Part shown: positions 47,246-60,359 of the stretch, piece after piece
Layout of the letters: each line of letters starts with the position of its first letter
Numbering within the stretch: the stretch's first letter is position 1
From: Lithospermum erythrorhizon
Lineage: Eukaryota; Streptophyta; Magnoliopsida; Boraginales; Boraginaceae
NCBI GenBank assembly: GCA_019722365.1
Contig: JADFUC010001584.1
Coordinates: 16,755-80,754, forward strand
Reading direction: 5' to 3'
Length of the DNA: 64,000 bases
Notes under the pieces: generated by a model
Told to the model about the DNA's origin: nothing
The model's input: the letters and a program-made list of their open reading frames with translations, nothing else
Database searches by the model: none
Position numbers and translations under genes: made by a program

Positions 47246-49614
47246 TATGACCACTTTGAGTCGGCCACGAGGTTAAGATCATTAACAACACAGCTGCCGG
47301 AGTCACCAAGCGATGGATACAATATGACATACCACTGTAGAGCATTATCAAAATAAAGCTCCTATTTCCGTCGTGGTGTTCAGCGGTACATCAGCCAAAT
47401 AACGGACAACAGAACACAAATCCAAAATACATCATAAGGAAAGTATGACAACGGACTCGTCGATATAATACAACCCGCGGTCTCAAATATACAAATTTTC
47501 AACAAAAGAAATAAGGCGTGAGGACTTCATGCGCGCGCTTTCGCGCATGATGCCGCGGCTAAAATAAAACCATTTCGCCGGCCAGCGCCAGCGATCGCTC
47601 CAGAAACTGGGCATGAAAGCATCGCCCATAGAGAATAGAGGTCGGCTATTAAAAGGCGAGTGAATACAAATATCACGAGATTTGGTCCTAGAAAGTATAT
47701 TTTCGGGCCGATATATATATATATATACAATTATTAACGAGTTACATGATGAATAGCGTCGAAAGTCACGAGAGATAATACAGCTGAGCCTCTGACCACG
47801 AGCGACACGTACTCGTCTAATGGAAACAATCTGGCACACACAAAATCATCAAATGAGAATCAGCTCCCGAATAATACACATATGAGGAATCGCCTCCAAA
47901 TAATACACGTATGAGGAATCCGCCTCAAATAATACACATATGAGGGAATCCGCTCCAAATAATCGGATGAGGCCTCGCTTTCGAATCCTCCGGCCAGAAA
48001 TTTCACGCCCCGCCGATGTTCATATCGCTTTGAGCACTCCCGAATCGCAGGCTGACCCTCGCGATATGCGCGCGCGCGAGCACTCGGTTCGAGTGCTTGT
48101 GCATTTCCTTAATTAACACGTAAGCAATGTGGCTTGTCTAGCATTATGTATGTGTAGCGACATGTGTGTGCTGACCCACCTTGATTTAAAACATGAATTA
48201 CATCGAAAGCCTTTCATGGCCTTAACTTCATAATCTCGGTGTAATGTCATAGCATTAACCGTAATCATAGTTATCTCGCTAATGTCGATCAAATCTCGGT
48301 TATTTCATAGCTAATAAATCATAAATCACAATTTCCACATAATATCAATCGTAGCCCTGTAATCTGTATCGAATGATCTCAACATTTATGAAAAATATAT
48401 AACATGATATATATATATGAAAGGTCCCAAGTAAATTGAGATTTGCTTTTCCTTTCGAGTCAAAGTAGTAGCAACCGGTAAGAAGCGTGCTTCGTCTTAA
48501 GATCGACTCGATTCACATTCAAAGGAAATTAGATATTATATTACATTCCATAGGCTCTCTTAACATATATGTGTACCCCAGTGTTATACGCGTCGCGGTC
48601 GAATTTATAACTCTTGTAAAGGATTATTCCCAAGATTGATATCGGTATAACATTCAGAGCGTAACTATATTGGTCATGACTTACATGCAAAATCTAGGTA
48701 TTCGTCATCACTAATTACTCAATGATAACCTCGCAAACCGTTCTAAACAACCCGGTAATCAATTGACAACTAATTAATCCATTAAATACAACCTCGATTC
48801 AATCACGAAAGGCCTCTGAAGCTTTCCCGAACTTTCTCGGCTAAAATTCTGCACATCGTATCGAGCCAATAATTCTATACCCCAAAACAACCATATTAAA
48901 GTCCTTTAACCTCATTCACCAAATTTAATGTCGATTTAAAGAAAAGTCAATAGAATCAACATAACACTTACACCTTTCTAACTGATAACTACTAAAATCT
49001 TATTAAATCTCAGCTAAAATGCTCGAGATAACATTTACATACACGTTATAATTTCAAGATAAAGTCAACTTGACATTCATAAATTAACTCTTCAAAAACT
49101 CAAGAAATGCTCCCAAAATATTTGAACTTCTTACCTCAAGCATAGAGAATGTCTAGAAGGGAATCTCTCGAAAATTTTTAGGGCCAAAGCTCGCCCAAAT
49201 TGGAAGAAAATTGAAGAACAAAATCAAGGGAAAATGGTGGAGAAAATTCAGCCAGAGGAGGAGAAGAGGATAGATTTGTGTTTGGATAATCTTAGAAGGT
49301 GACGGGATGATTAAAAAGAACAAACTGGGGTCCTTTGAAAATATCTCTCGGCCCATTTCACCGACACCGTTCGGTTTCGTTTCGATTTACAAATACCGAT
49401 TTAACAAGCATAACTCTAATATAACTTTAACTTCTAATCCCCCAAATAATATTATACCATTCGATTACAACTTTAAAATCTTAAATACCAAATCATGGCC
49501 TTAAATCGATTATTCATATCTCAACGATTCAACTTGAAAATTCTGATTTCTCCTCGAAATACTCCACCGAGCAACTGTGTACTATTTCATAATATTAATA
49601 CAGACGAGGTTATC
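47246..49614 (-). repeat. 5' LTR of element G (minus strand), homologue of LTR E
   Basis: About 2.37 kb. Aligns end to end with 38569-40948: shared words include AAATAAAGCTCCTATTTCCG, GATATATATATATGAAAGG, CCCGGTAATCAATTGACAAC and CAACTAATTAATCCATTAAA. The donor-like GAG|GTAAGAAG (GT at 49133-49134) and the leader are kept. Numerous small indels separate the copies. Confidence 0.85.
47856..47963 (-). repeat. 30-bp minisatellite in the element G LTR
   Basis: About four units of the same kind as 39181-39286 (CCTCCAAATAATACACGTATG and variants, quoted as CTCCAAATAATACACGTATG), at the same offset of about 1.65-1.76 kb into the LTR. Confidence 0.85.
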
Positions 49615-51060
49615 ACAAAAAATCAAAGTCACGGTGACATGTGTATGGCGTTAAATAGAAGAGAAGCTTTCCTACGGCGTGGGGGAAAATGAAATTCAAA
49701 TGCGTTGGCTTGTGTGTATGGCGTTAAAATATTAATATTTATTTATATAATTTATCTATTTTAACGCCGTACCAAAGCGTCGCGTGTCCCGCCATAAAGC
49801 GTCGCGCGTAGCCCGCTATTAATTAGGCAATTCCTGAAACCAAAACCACAGCTTGAAGTCGTCGGCGCCACGGCGCTTGTGGTACCCACGGCTTGACGCC
49901 TCCCCTCACGCCGTGACGCCTACAGCGCGGCTTGAAGCCTGCAGCGCCCCAGCTTCGCCGGCCTCCCACTTACGCTTGCCTTAATGCAGCTTGACCCATT
50001 GGCAGGTACCGGCCGTCCAGCGCCCTGTAGCCGTGACGCCCTGCAGACCCACTTCAACCCTCTACCCGACACCCACTCAGAAAAAGTCAACACATTATCT
50101 TAAAAAGTCAACTATGGCCTATCATTGTAGTTTTTTGTGTTGTAAATTCTTAGCGAGTAATGCAGAGTTGATTTATTGTAAGTATATGTTTCTTGAATTG
50201 TTTACGACTTTGTTTGACTTTTTGTTTGACTTTTTTTGTGGTGTAAATCTAATTTTTGAAAAAATATGTTTGTTATTTATTTGTTTGAAAGGAGTAAAGA
50301 AAGGAGTTTGTGTAAATATGTTTGTTATTTATTTGTTTGAAAAAATAAATATTTGATTTTTGTTTGATTTTAGTAAATCTGATTTTTCGTTTGATTTTGT
50401 AAATATGTTAATGTGAGTAAGTATCTGATTTAGTTTGCATTTTAGGAACTAAAAAGTTTGCATTTTAGTTTGCTAACGTTTCAAAAATTGGTGTGTTTTT
50501 CTCAAAAAGTTTGTAGATGCGTTGTAGAAGAGGAGGTAAACGGGATAAGTGGCCCGGAGGCACATATCATCTTTCGTACGAATATAAAATGGAACAACAT
50601 AAAAAGAACCAAGGTCGTGGTAAACATTTGAAAGGCGTTGATAGAGAGCCTTGATGTCTAGAATCTGTGATCATGATCCACGGCTTTTTATACACTTTAT
50701 TCGTAACTGCATCATCGATGGATCAAATATTACGAAATGCGGCGAGCAAATGTTGAGACCTTTATGAGGAATAGTATCATTATTTGAAATTTGATACTCC
50801 ATTATATCTTGAATAGATCATTTAAGATATGATCGGGGAGGTGAAACCATCGTGTACATAGTCTTTGATTGAAACTCGAGAAGAGCGATGAGATCTAGGA
50901 AGAGCAAACATAATATCAAATCACCACTTGAAGCAGTCCATTGGTTCAGCGGTGAGGTTCGAAGCTATGAAGTACCTAGGGACATGCCCCGGACTTCAAC
51001 TCCGGCGGAATAAACCGAGAGGATAATAAATTATTAGGCGAGAGTAAGTATTCAAATAAT
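49615..51060 (+). mobile_element. Duplicated CACTA-like segment X (copy 2)
   Basis: Homologous to 40949-42416, starting with the same AAAAATCAAAGTCAC. The part at about 50250-50680 is nearly identical to 41560-41980, including the open stretch with RGGKRDKWPGGTYH. On both sides of that core the copies differ much more. It ends near the same GAGAGTAAGTATTC word (51041-51053). Confidence 0.7.
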
Positions 51061-52600
51061 AATTCTTGTATAATGTATTATCTATAAATATGTATCTTGT
51101 ATATTGGTCGATTTAGTAAAGTATCTTGTGTTTTAATAAATATGTAGAATTATCTTGTATATTTTTAATTTTTGTTTCATTGAAATAAGGGTTGTTAGGT
51201 AGAACAAGTGTCTATTTGGTTTCTTCAGGAAATGCGATTTGAGTGGGGTGAAATGTTGGGACGGGTGGAAGAACTTATTGATTCCCGGTGAATGCAAACG
51301 TTTGTGGAATAAGCTTAGTTGTAGTGTTTTTAGTGGCATTTATGTTATTTGTGAGATGTAGTTGAGTAACTAACAAAATATTATTTTATTTATAGAATTA
51401 CTTTGATTTGGAGGTTGATGAATGGGAGTGAAAATCCATTCTATAAGCGGCTACTCACTGATGCAGAAGGCTATTGGTGCGGTGAAGAGGCGCTACATGT
51501 TAACAAGGCGGATGATGATGTGAGGACCAGTTAGCGGAGCAAGCGCAAAGCGGATGCGAGCTTCAATTTGTTTGGGATTCCTTTGTTGGCTTATTTGGGC
51601 GACCCGAAGCGTTGCGGCGTTCGAGAAAGTCTGCGAAGAAAGAGTCGAGCGACAAAGGTGTGGGGGAATATGGGTTGGGGAAATGTCAGTGCGAAAAACC
51701 GAATGAGAATTACGAGTAAGTTTTGATTACTTACATGTATTTAAATTTGTTAATTTGTGGTTCGTTCTTTTAATAGAGTTTGAATTTAATGTTTATCTCA
51801 CTATGAAGAAAAAAAGCAGGGGTTAGAGCCTGCCAGTTCGAAATGCTTCTCGAAGCGAAATCGTAAGAAGAACTATCTCGAGAGTCTGACGTTCATAACA
51901 AAAAATTCAAATAGCTTGGGTATTCTATAACATTGCTTTACTTTATTGAAATGTTAAAGTAGTTGATTGTGAGTATGTTGAAATGTTTGAAGCCAACTGC
52001 GACGTTGAAATGTTTGAAGTAGTTGATTCTCTTTTGTTCGATTGATATCGGGGAAGCCTCGCGGGGAGTTCGAAATCTTGTCGGATACTTTAAAGATTTG
52101 TGATCGGTTGGTCATAAGATCTGAGGATTGTCGGGAGAGAGAGGATGCATCTCGTTGTCGTGACACGGACATCTTTAAGAGTTTGTCACCGGCCAGTAGA
52201 GTGGAGTAGAATGTAGAGGTAGAAAGTGGGCGTTTGGTGGCGCTTGGAAATTCGAGTCGCGGAGTTGGATGATCTAAGGGGGCGCGGCGGTACCCGACCA
52301 AAATCTTCTTTGCGGAAGGCAATTAAATGCGATCGTTATTGAGGCGCGAGGATGCTCTTAAGTCATGGCCAATTACCTTGTTATTATTTGATTACGAGGC
52401 TAGGGTGATTTTTGATTAACATTTATTCGTTCAATTATTTTCCCAGTTTTGTTGATGGTTTACTTTATGTCGAAGTCTTTTACTTGTTAAAACATTATCG
52501 TGACAGTTGGGAGGTTTGTTGAGTTAGATAAGTCCATGAGATTGTCCTTTGAGTGAGAATGATAGGATTTCAATGGTTGTGTGGACTACTTAGTTTGAGT
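51061..52600 (+). other. Unassigned transposon-like DNA
   Basis: No domain recognised. AT-rich to 51400, then a mixed-composition stretch with short frames (for example FDLEVDEWE near 51400 and KCQCEKPNENYE near 51690). The word GTTGAAATGTTTGAAG is repeated at 51977 and 52002. It may be the rest of the CACTA-like element or the lost gag region of the following pol relic. Confidence 0.4.
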
Positions 52601-55370
52601 TAGTAGACTTTGATCTTATTTTGAATTTATGGATTGGTTGGGGAGACATATTTATTTAATATTACTTTTGCCACCGTATGGAGGTCGTCTTTGTGGTCGG
52701 GTGGGCAGATCTATTACATTTATTGGGGTGGGAAGATCTTACGCCGAATTTTATTTGACATGAGGCCGGGAAGTTGATGAAGAAGGTTGTGTTGGAGTTA
52801 CGGGTATGTGGTCAACTTGGAGAGGAGAAGCCGGGTGGAGGATGTTCGTGTTGTCAGTAGTATGTTGATATTTTTCGGTTGCGAGGGGTTCTTACCCAGC
52901 GAGAGTGGACTTCGATTGAGGGTAGATCACGGTACTGCTTGATTTCTATTGCTCCGTATAGAATGGCTCGAGCAGAGTTGAGAGATTTGAAGACTTCCGT
53001 TCACGAGGCTGATTTGATAAGGGGTCATCGGACAGTGTTTCCACAGGTCAGTGCGCGATTCTGTTTGTGAAGAAGAAGGATGGTACGTTGAGGTTGTGTA
53101 TAGGCTACAGAGGCGGTTGAATAGGGTTTTACGTCGAGCGGGTTATCCGTTCTTAGAGGATAGATGATCTATTACCGACCCAGTTGAGGGATGCTAAGGT
53201 GTTTTCGAAGATTGATTTGAGATTCGGTTATCACCAGGTTGAGGATCGGGGAGGGGCAACATTGAGGAAATTAGCCTTTACGTCTGGTATGGAGCGCTAC
53301 GAGTTTATGAGAGTATTGTCTGATTTGGGTTGGTAATGCACAGCGTCATTCATGGATTTGATGAATCGGGTGTTTCGGGAGTTCCTAGATAAGTTTGTGA
53401 TTGTGTTTATTGATGACATTCTGATCTACTCGAGTGGTGAGGAGGAGCCGCGGCCAGGGCAGCTGCGGGTGGTGTTGGAGGTATTGAGATGGCACCGGTT
53501 ATGCATGAGTTACTTGGCGTGTGAATTTTGGTTGCTTGAGTATAGTTTTTGGGCCACGTGTTGTATCGAGGCGAAGGTATTTGTGTGGATCCCGAAGGTG
53601 TGAACAATTGGGGCGACCAGCGAGTGTGACAGTGAGGAGTTCATGGGTTTGGTTAGTTGTCTGAGGTTTATTAGGGAGCACCTGGTTGATTGCGGAGCCA
53701 GATGACCAAGTTGACCGGGAAGGGGTGTTCCTTTTTTCAAGAGTTGATGGCGACTCTTGCACGGTTTTGGCCTTATCGTCAGGTGTTTGAGGGGTTACAT
53801 GATACAGCGATCGCGTCGCGCGGAGGTTGGGTTGTGTGTTGATGCGAGAATGGGAGAGTGATTGCTTATCTTACCGGCGGTGAAGAACCGTAAGGAATTT
53901 TAGACTCGCGTCTTGAGTTGGCGGCCGGTTGTTTTTCTGTTGAAGTTGTGGAAGCGTGCTTGTATGGGTTAGAAGTCGATTTTCACCCAGATCATAAGAT
54001 TACGAAGTACCTCCCGACCCGAGGAAGAGACTGCGAATTTGAGGTAAGGGAGATGGATGGAGTTTATTAGCGACTACGATGTGACTATTGAGTATCGCTT
54101 TAGGGAAGGCGAATATTATAGCCGGATGCTCGAGTAGGAAGGGAAGGCTAAAGACCCAAGGTAGAGATGGAAGCATCTAGGAGTTGATCTCAAGGTTGGT
54201 AGCAAAGGTGAGTTGTTGGCTCAAGTGGCAGAGGTTCGGCACATGCTGCTGATCAATTTTTAGAGCTTTTTGCAAGCAGATGAGAAATTATAGAATATCA
54301 TTAAAATTGGAGGTAGATCGGATTTAAGTGGTTGATGATAGTGGTGCTTTGAGAATGAATGGTAGGTTGTTAAGATTCGGATTACGAGGAGTTGAGAGGA
54401 GATTCTTGATAAGGCTCATAATCTTTCACTTATAACGTCATCCCAAATAACTTTCTGAATGTATCGGGGACTTGAGATTGGTTTATTGGTGGCTTGGAAT
54501 AAAAATTCTGAGTTTGTGGCGGGTGTTTGATTTGTCGGCAGTGAAGATTGAGCATAGACACCTGCTTGGTTTGTTGTAACCACTTGATTCTGAATGGGCG
54601 TGGGAGAAGCGTTAGCGTGGATTTCTTAATTGGACTTCTAGATCGTCGGGCGGAGCGATGGAATTTTGGTGATCGTGGCGGACGGATTGTCGAGAATGCA
54701 GCACCAGCTTCACCGATTAAGTGGTGATGGACACGAGGAGGCTAAGCGAAGATGTATGTTGATCGGTGCATGGGGTTCGATTGTCGATTATCTCTTGCAG
54801 AGTGATCGAGATTTCACTTTCAAGATTTTGGAGGGTTTTGAGGCGTTGGGGATGAGAGTTAATTTGAGTACATTTTTCCGTCAGACGGATAGAGCGTCAG
54901 AGGGCGATGAGGACTTTGGAGGATATGCTTCGGCTCGTGTTTGAGTTTACCGGGGGAGTTGGGATGGTTAGAGATGGAGTTCGCGTATAATAATAGTTTC
55001 CGTGCTAGATTAAGATGGCACCATTTGAGGCGTTATGCGGGCGAAGTGTCGGACTCCGGTTGTTGTTGGAAAGGAAATGGGAGAGAAGAGAAGTTTATGG
55101 CTCGAATTAGTTGAAAGGTCGGTGGAAGGATCAAGTTTATCTGACGGCAGCTTGATAGCGCGGGGAAGAGCCAGGGAAGAAATATGTTGATCGTCGCCGA
55201 GTGGACTTGTGTTTCGAAGTTGGTGATCGGGTATTTCGAGGGTATCTCCAGGGAATGGGGTAATGCGGTTTGAAAGGAAAGGGAAGTTGAGTCCCCGTTA
55301 CATCGGACCGTTTGAGATTTTGGTGAGAGTGGGATCCTTGAGCATTGTTTAAGCGGTGCCTCAGGGTTTG
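52600..55370 (+). pseudogene. Ty3/gypsy pol relic F (protease end to integrase)
   Basis: Plus strand, left to right: the end of protease with MDWLGRH (about 52630), the PR-RT linker with KPGGGCS/VEDVRVVS (about 52830), RT with APYRMARAELRDLK (about 52950), FVKKKDGTLRLCIGY (53065), [15 protein letters not shown] (53200), [15 protein letters not shown] and VFIDDILIY (53352-53432), RNase H (53700-54100, RLELAAGCFSVEV), integrase core (54660-54950, SDRDFTF and LGMRVNLSTFF) and integrase C-terminus (55265-55350, KLSPRYIGPFEILVRVG). Many frameshifts and stops. No gag and no 5' LTR are attached; a partial LTR follows at about 55371. Confidence 0.88.
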
Positions 55371-55865
55371 GATAAAATTCGGTGGAAATACGTGGTATTT
55401 GTATTCGGCTCAGAACTTTATAGGCATTCTACATTCCTACGGGCGGGCGTTTATGCTAGGTTTCTAGGGGTTGATCGTTGAGGTTCTTGGGAAAATTTAG
55501 GGTTGATAAGGCTGCCGGATTAAGATTGTAGGTGGCGGCAGGTGGCGTAAAAGATCCTCAGCCAATCCTTTTCCTCTTTGTTATATTTTCTAGCTTTTCA
55601 AACTTGTATATTGAAATTCGTGTAATATGTTGTATTGTGGAGATTATGTGTGTATTATATGGTTGTATTATTTAGGTTGATGTATGTTTCGTTGGTGATA
55701 CGTTTTTGTGTGATGTATTGTTAGTTCGTGATAGACGAAATGTGTATTAATATTATTAATGTCGAATGAAGTCTTTTTATGTTGTCGTCAAATCGATGGG
55801 TGACTACGGTGTACGGGTTGTTGATGACGCTTAACACCGGGCGTAAGCTTAGGGCAGTCGTTACA
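55371..55865 (+). repeat. 5' LTR of element B, truncated to its 3' ~495 bp
   Basis: Aligns with 62406-62891: GTGGTATTTGTATTC/ATGGTATTTGTATTC, GGGCGGGCGTTTATG, AAAAGATCCTCAGCCA, GTTATATTTTCTAGCT. It ends GTCGTTACA immediately before the primer-binding site. The first ~2 kb of the LTR are missing; pol relic F abuts at the shared word GGATAAAAT. Confidence 0.85.
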
Positions 55866-58800
55866 ATTTTGGTATCGAGCTTAGGTTCCGGTTTTTACGT
55901 GGTGTCTGTGTAGTTGTATTACTTTAGGTTTAAGATGAGGTCAGTGGTTGTCAATATTCGAGTGTGCTTGTGGAGTTTGAATTTTTCTCCGCTTTTTCGT
56001 TGACCGTTGGTATTGAGGATGCCGCTGGAAGATTTTTGTGGGGCAACTTGTGAGCACCATAGGGGAGTTGAGATGAGTCGTATTCGTTGTTTATAACTGG
56101 CGTAAGAGTTGAAAGCGGTTAGTAGCTTTGATGAGTATCTGGTTGAAGTGGATTATATGAAGAGCACTTACGTGTTGTCATTGATGATGATACTATACGG
56201 ATAAGCGGTTTCCGTTGAAGTTGAGTACGTGCAATGCTTTTATACGAATAATGGTTGTTATCAAGGATGTGAACTCAAGGCCGAAACGTCTGAAATGAGA
56301 TGCTAAGATATGGGAAGATTTGTTAGAATTTGGTTGGAGAGAAAAGAGATGTCAAAGATGTTGGGAAGGAATCTATAATGTTGGATTTGGAGTTGTTAAG
56401 TGGTTGAGGTATTTATGTAAATCTAAGAGTGTTAAAGAGGCCCAATTTGGGGTTTTGTAGAGTGTTGATCTTAGATCCGTCAGATTTAAATTTTGCTTTT
56501 GAAATAATTGGTGGAAAGTGTTGGTGATAATTATGGTAGTTGGACCCAGTGTTAGGAGTAAAGAAAAAATTAATTTAGTTGGCGTACCCGGGGATGGACC
56601 ATTTGTGAAGGTGAAATAAGTTAATGAATCTTGTTCAATATAGATATGAATATGAGAGCGAGAAAGAGAAATAATAAGGGTGTCGTAATAGGTTGATATT
56701 GGAAATTCTATCTCGATGGATATTAAGGGAATTGAGGATAAGCTGAAATGGAAATTGTTGCCACAAAAATGTTGTCACGATTGAGTGATTGTGTGAGGTT
56801 ATCGATCATCTAGATGCATTGGAATATGGTTGTACCTCTGAAATGTTGGGAAAATTGTATTGGTGAAATTAAGTGTGTGAGTACTCTATTAGAGGATATA
56901 AAGTTGGATTTAATGTAGCTGAGCAATTCAGGATGAAAATGAATATTTTAGTTGATTGCCATTATGAAGTTCTAAGTTGCTTAAGTTGTGAAGTGTTGCT
57001 TGAAGAATAAAGTGGAATAATGAAAATTTTGGGACTCTGGGAGAAAGAAAAGATGTTTAGTAGTACTCTATTAATAAACTATTTAGTAGGATGGAAAATT
57101 GGTAACTTGATTGAACAGTAAGTCCGAGGAAGGAGAAGAATTGTTGCAAGAAAAAATTAGTTACGATATATATTAGTTGGTGGGAGTTTGGGAGAAATTA
57201 CCGGATGAAATATAAAGTGTGACCTACGTGAAGCGGCGTATTAAAAGATGAGACTAGTTGAGAGTGTCTCGAAAGTGTGTTATGTGTCGAGTTGGAGTGC
57301 GAAACCATTCTTTCCTAGGTAATAAAACTTTGAGACTGGATATACATTGTTGATTAATTTTATGAGATAAGGATGTTAGTTGGATGAAAATAGATCATTT
57401 AAGGCTGGTGATAAATAGAGAAAATTGTGTGAATTTCAGAACACGATTGAGGTTGGGTTGACACGAGATGTTTGGCTACTTGTGATGTAGCCAGTGAAGT
57501 TGTGTATAATGAATGCTTATAATAAAGCGTGAAGTGCGGAATGGCCTTGTAGAAGGTATGATATGTGGTGTTATAATGAAATTTATGAGTTGGGAGGCAA
57601 AAGTATGAAGTTATGATATGAATTCGGTGAAAATGGTGGGTATATCAAAGACTTAATTAACGATGCAATTTAGTTGCTCGAGCAGTCAGGGAAAAGATAT
57701 GAAAGGGAATGATAATTTCTTGGAAGACTTGAATATTGAATGCAATCCCATATAATGAATTAAGGGCTCGGAGTTGAGTTGTCGTCGGGGTTGATGACTA
57801 TGATGGCCCAGGGTGATAAGAGGAGTGCGGTGTTTGAATGTTATCTTTGTTTCTGGTCAAGTGTGCTTGGTTGCATCGATTGGAGGGTTGAGATCAAATT
57901 TTAGCAAATGGGGCGAGAGTGGAAGCTAATGAATCTGAGATGATGTGTTTAAATATTTTTTGATGTCATCCACATGATGTCGTGGAATCCTCGTAAATTA
58001 TCACATTTGAATTACCGGCTCGCTTGGAGGAAGTTGGACTAACAGTAATGAAAATTTGTGGGAATTAGTAGTAGAATATCAATGAATCTTGGGATCTCAT
58101 TAGTAAGAGAAGTATGGTGGTGAAGTGTTAATGTTATTTCTAAGGATTAGAAATTTACGGCTACTGAGTGTAGATAAAAGTTTGATAAAATCCCCAAAGG
58201 AGGCGTTAGGTGTCTGGTGTGGTAGAATAGCCATGTTACTTGACCAAGTCGGGAACATAATTATGGAATGACCTCGTCATGTTGGTTGTATCGTGTGGGA
58301 CTTGTAGTTTTAGATGTATTGTGATTTGAGAAAAGAGGTGAGTGCAGAGTGAGGAGGAAAGCATTTTCGTTGCTTATGACTAAAGTGCTTAAGAGAGATT
58401 CATACTTATGATTTTGGTTGGTAGATTTAGAGGGATGCTTAAGAAAGATGATAATTGAGTTGGTATGAATAGGTTTACAAATTTTCCCTATGAGGTTGAA
58501 TCATGTCTGACACGTGGTGCAAATTTTTATGTTGGGTAAATCATAAGATTTCTATTCATCCCATAATGGTCATGGTGACATGAGTCAAAATGATAACGTC
58601 GACTTAGATTTTTGAAAGAGTTATTAATGACGAAGTAAAGTCGGACCTGTTGAGAATCTGACGGTCAAAAGAATCCATTGAAATCGAGGGCGAATAAGGA
58701 AGAAATACTTTATGTGACCAGTATAACCCTCAACGGAAGGAGGTGGCTATTATGTGGGGATATAAGGCGGTTGATGGGTAAGACATGGAGTTAATAGAGT

Positions 58801-60359
58801 GATAATTTAACTAGGAAGGAGGTTGCTCGTAGTAATAACCATTTTAAGCAGTATTAGGATGGCACCGTCTGAGGTTATTGAAGAAATGTTGAATTCTAAT
58901 ATGTTGTAATGAGACGGAAGGAAAATATGACTCTGACAGGTGATGAAGAACTACGTGGGAAGAATAAAAGCAGCGATATAACTACAGTAGGCTTGACGTT
59001 GAGGTATGTTGAATGTTGAAGAAGTAATATTAGGTAAGATCACATAATATAGCTAAGCGAATAGACATGAGGATCCGAGTGCGATGCGGAAGAAGAAGGA
59101 AGGATGACTAAGGGCATACAAAAGTGATACATTAATGTCTAACTATTATGAGTAGAAGCAGCGTTAGCGATAATTGTTTATATAAAAGTTCGGAATGAAG
59201 TGTGAACGTGGAGGGAATATGGTAATTTTGCAATTTTCAACTAATGTAGAAACTGAGACTCTAGGAATGCGAATATGCGGAAAGGTGATATTGGTGGCTA
59301 TATGGTGGTAATAAGATTATGATGATAAGGGGTTACGAGTAAGTGGAATGAATGGCCAGGTTGACATTGTAGTATGGCTAGTATATATGTATGTGTGTAG
59401 GTTGTGGGAATTAGGATGTGGAAAATTTGATATTGATAAATCGCGATAAGGCGGGAAATGTATGATGTTAATAATGAACCCGAGGTATATCCGTTATGGT
59501 GTGAAGTTGACATAAGGATAGTTTCATGATGATGTAAGGAATGGTAAATGAGCGTGTATGAAGTGTCACGGTGATAAGGTATTGACCCGAGGTGGCAATG
59601 TGATGGGTGTATATCTATATAGAGGTAGATTTGTTAAGGTGGATAAGACTATGCTACAAAGAGGTATTTTAAAAGATATATATGTGGAAGCATTACGATG
59701 AATTGGGGCTATTGGTGGTGTATTATCTGGCTAGTTACACGTTGGGAAACTTTAGGTATTTCTTTGTATTCGGATGTCAAGATAATCAGTAATAAAAAAT
59801 TTTTGATGAGTTGGGTTTGTTAAGGGAATTCACTTTCACATGAATGAATTTAATAGTCGATAATGGGATAAATTGATGACACGAATTATGAGTGGATATG
59901 ACTGATATTGGTGATATGAATATTGAGGTAGAGTGGTATCGTGACGGTTGATTTATGATATTGGTAATACGATAAAATAGGAGTTGGTGGTCGTTGATGT
60001 GATAAGATATTATATGATGATATGGTGCACAGGAATAAGCCAGGAATGAGGGTGTCTTTACAAGGCAGATGAGTTGACATGAAATTCGATATGACAAAAG
60101 CGTGCTTGATTAATATAAAAAAAATTGTTAAGATATGAAGCCCGGATTTATATATATTTTTGGTGGTGGCATATTGTGAATGTAATTACCGGGAATTATG
60201 TGAACTATTAGAATAAGTGCTAAATTGTGGGGAATTTGAGATTGGGTGATAAGATGTCATTAAAATAAGAGAATATGGAAAGAATTTAGTGGAATGCGAT
60301 AACAAATCGGGTCTTGAGTAAATTTCGAGGGGCCGAAATTTTTGTGGAGTGGAGTAGAT
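55866..60359 (+). mobile_element. Internal region of element B (decayed Ty3/gypsy)
   Basis: 4.5 kb from primer site to a polypurine-type end (GTAAATTTCGAGGGGCCG at about 60317). A gag-start-like GAGGATGCCGC lies near 56018. An integrase relic (NNHFK then MAPSEVI, about 58841-58890) matches the integrase block present in relic F near 55010. Otherwise no gag, RT or RNase H frame is readable. It is collinear with the internal region of element A. Confidence 0.75.
55869..55888 (+). other. Primer-binding site of element B
   Basis: TTGGTATCGAGCTTAGGTTC starts a few bases after the LTR end. It matches the initiator-Met tRNA site TGGTATCAGAGC with a two-base change or loss. Confidence 0.8.
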
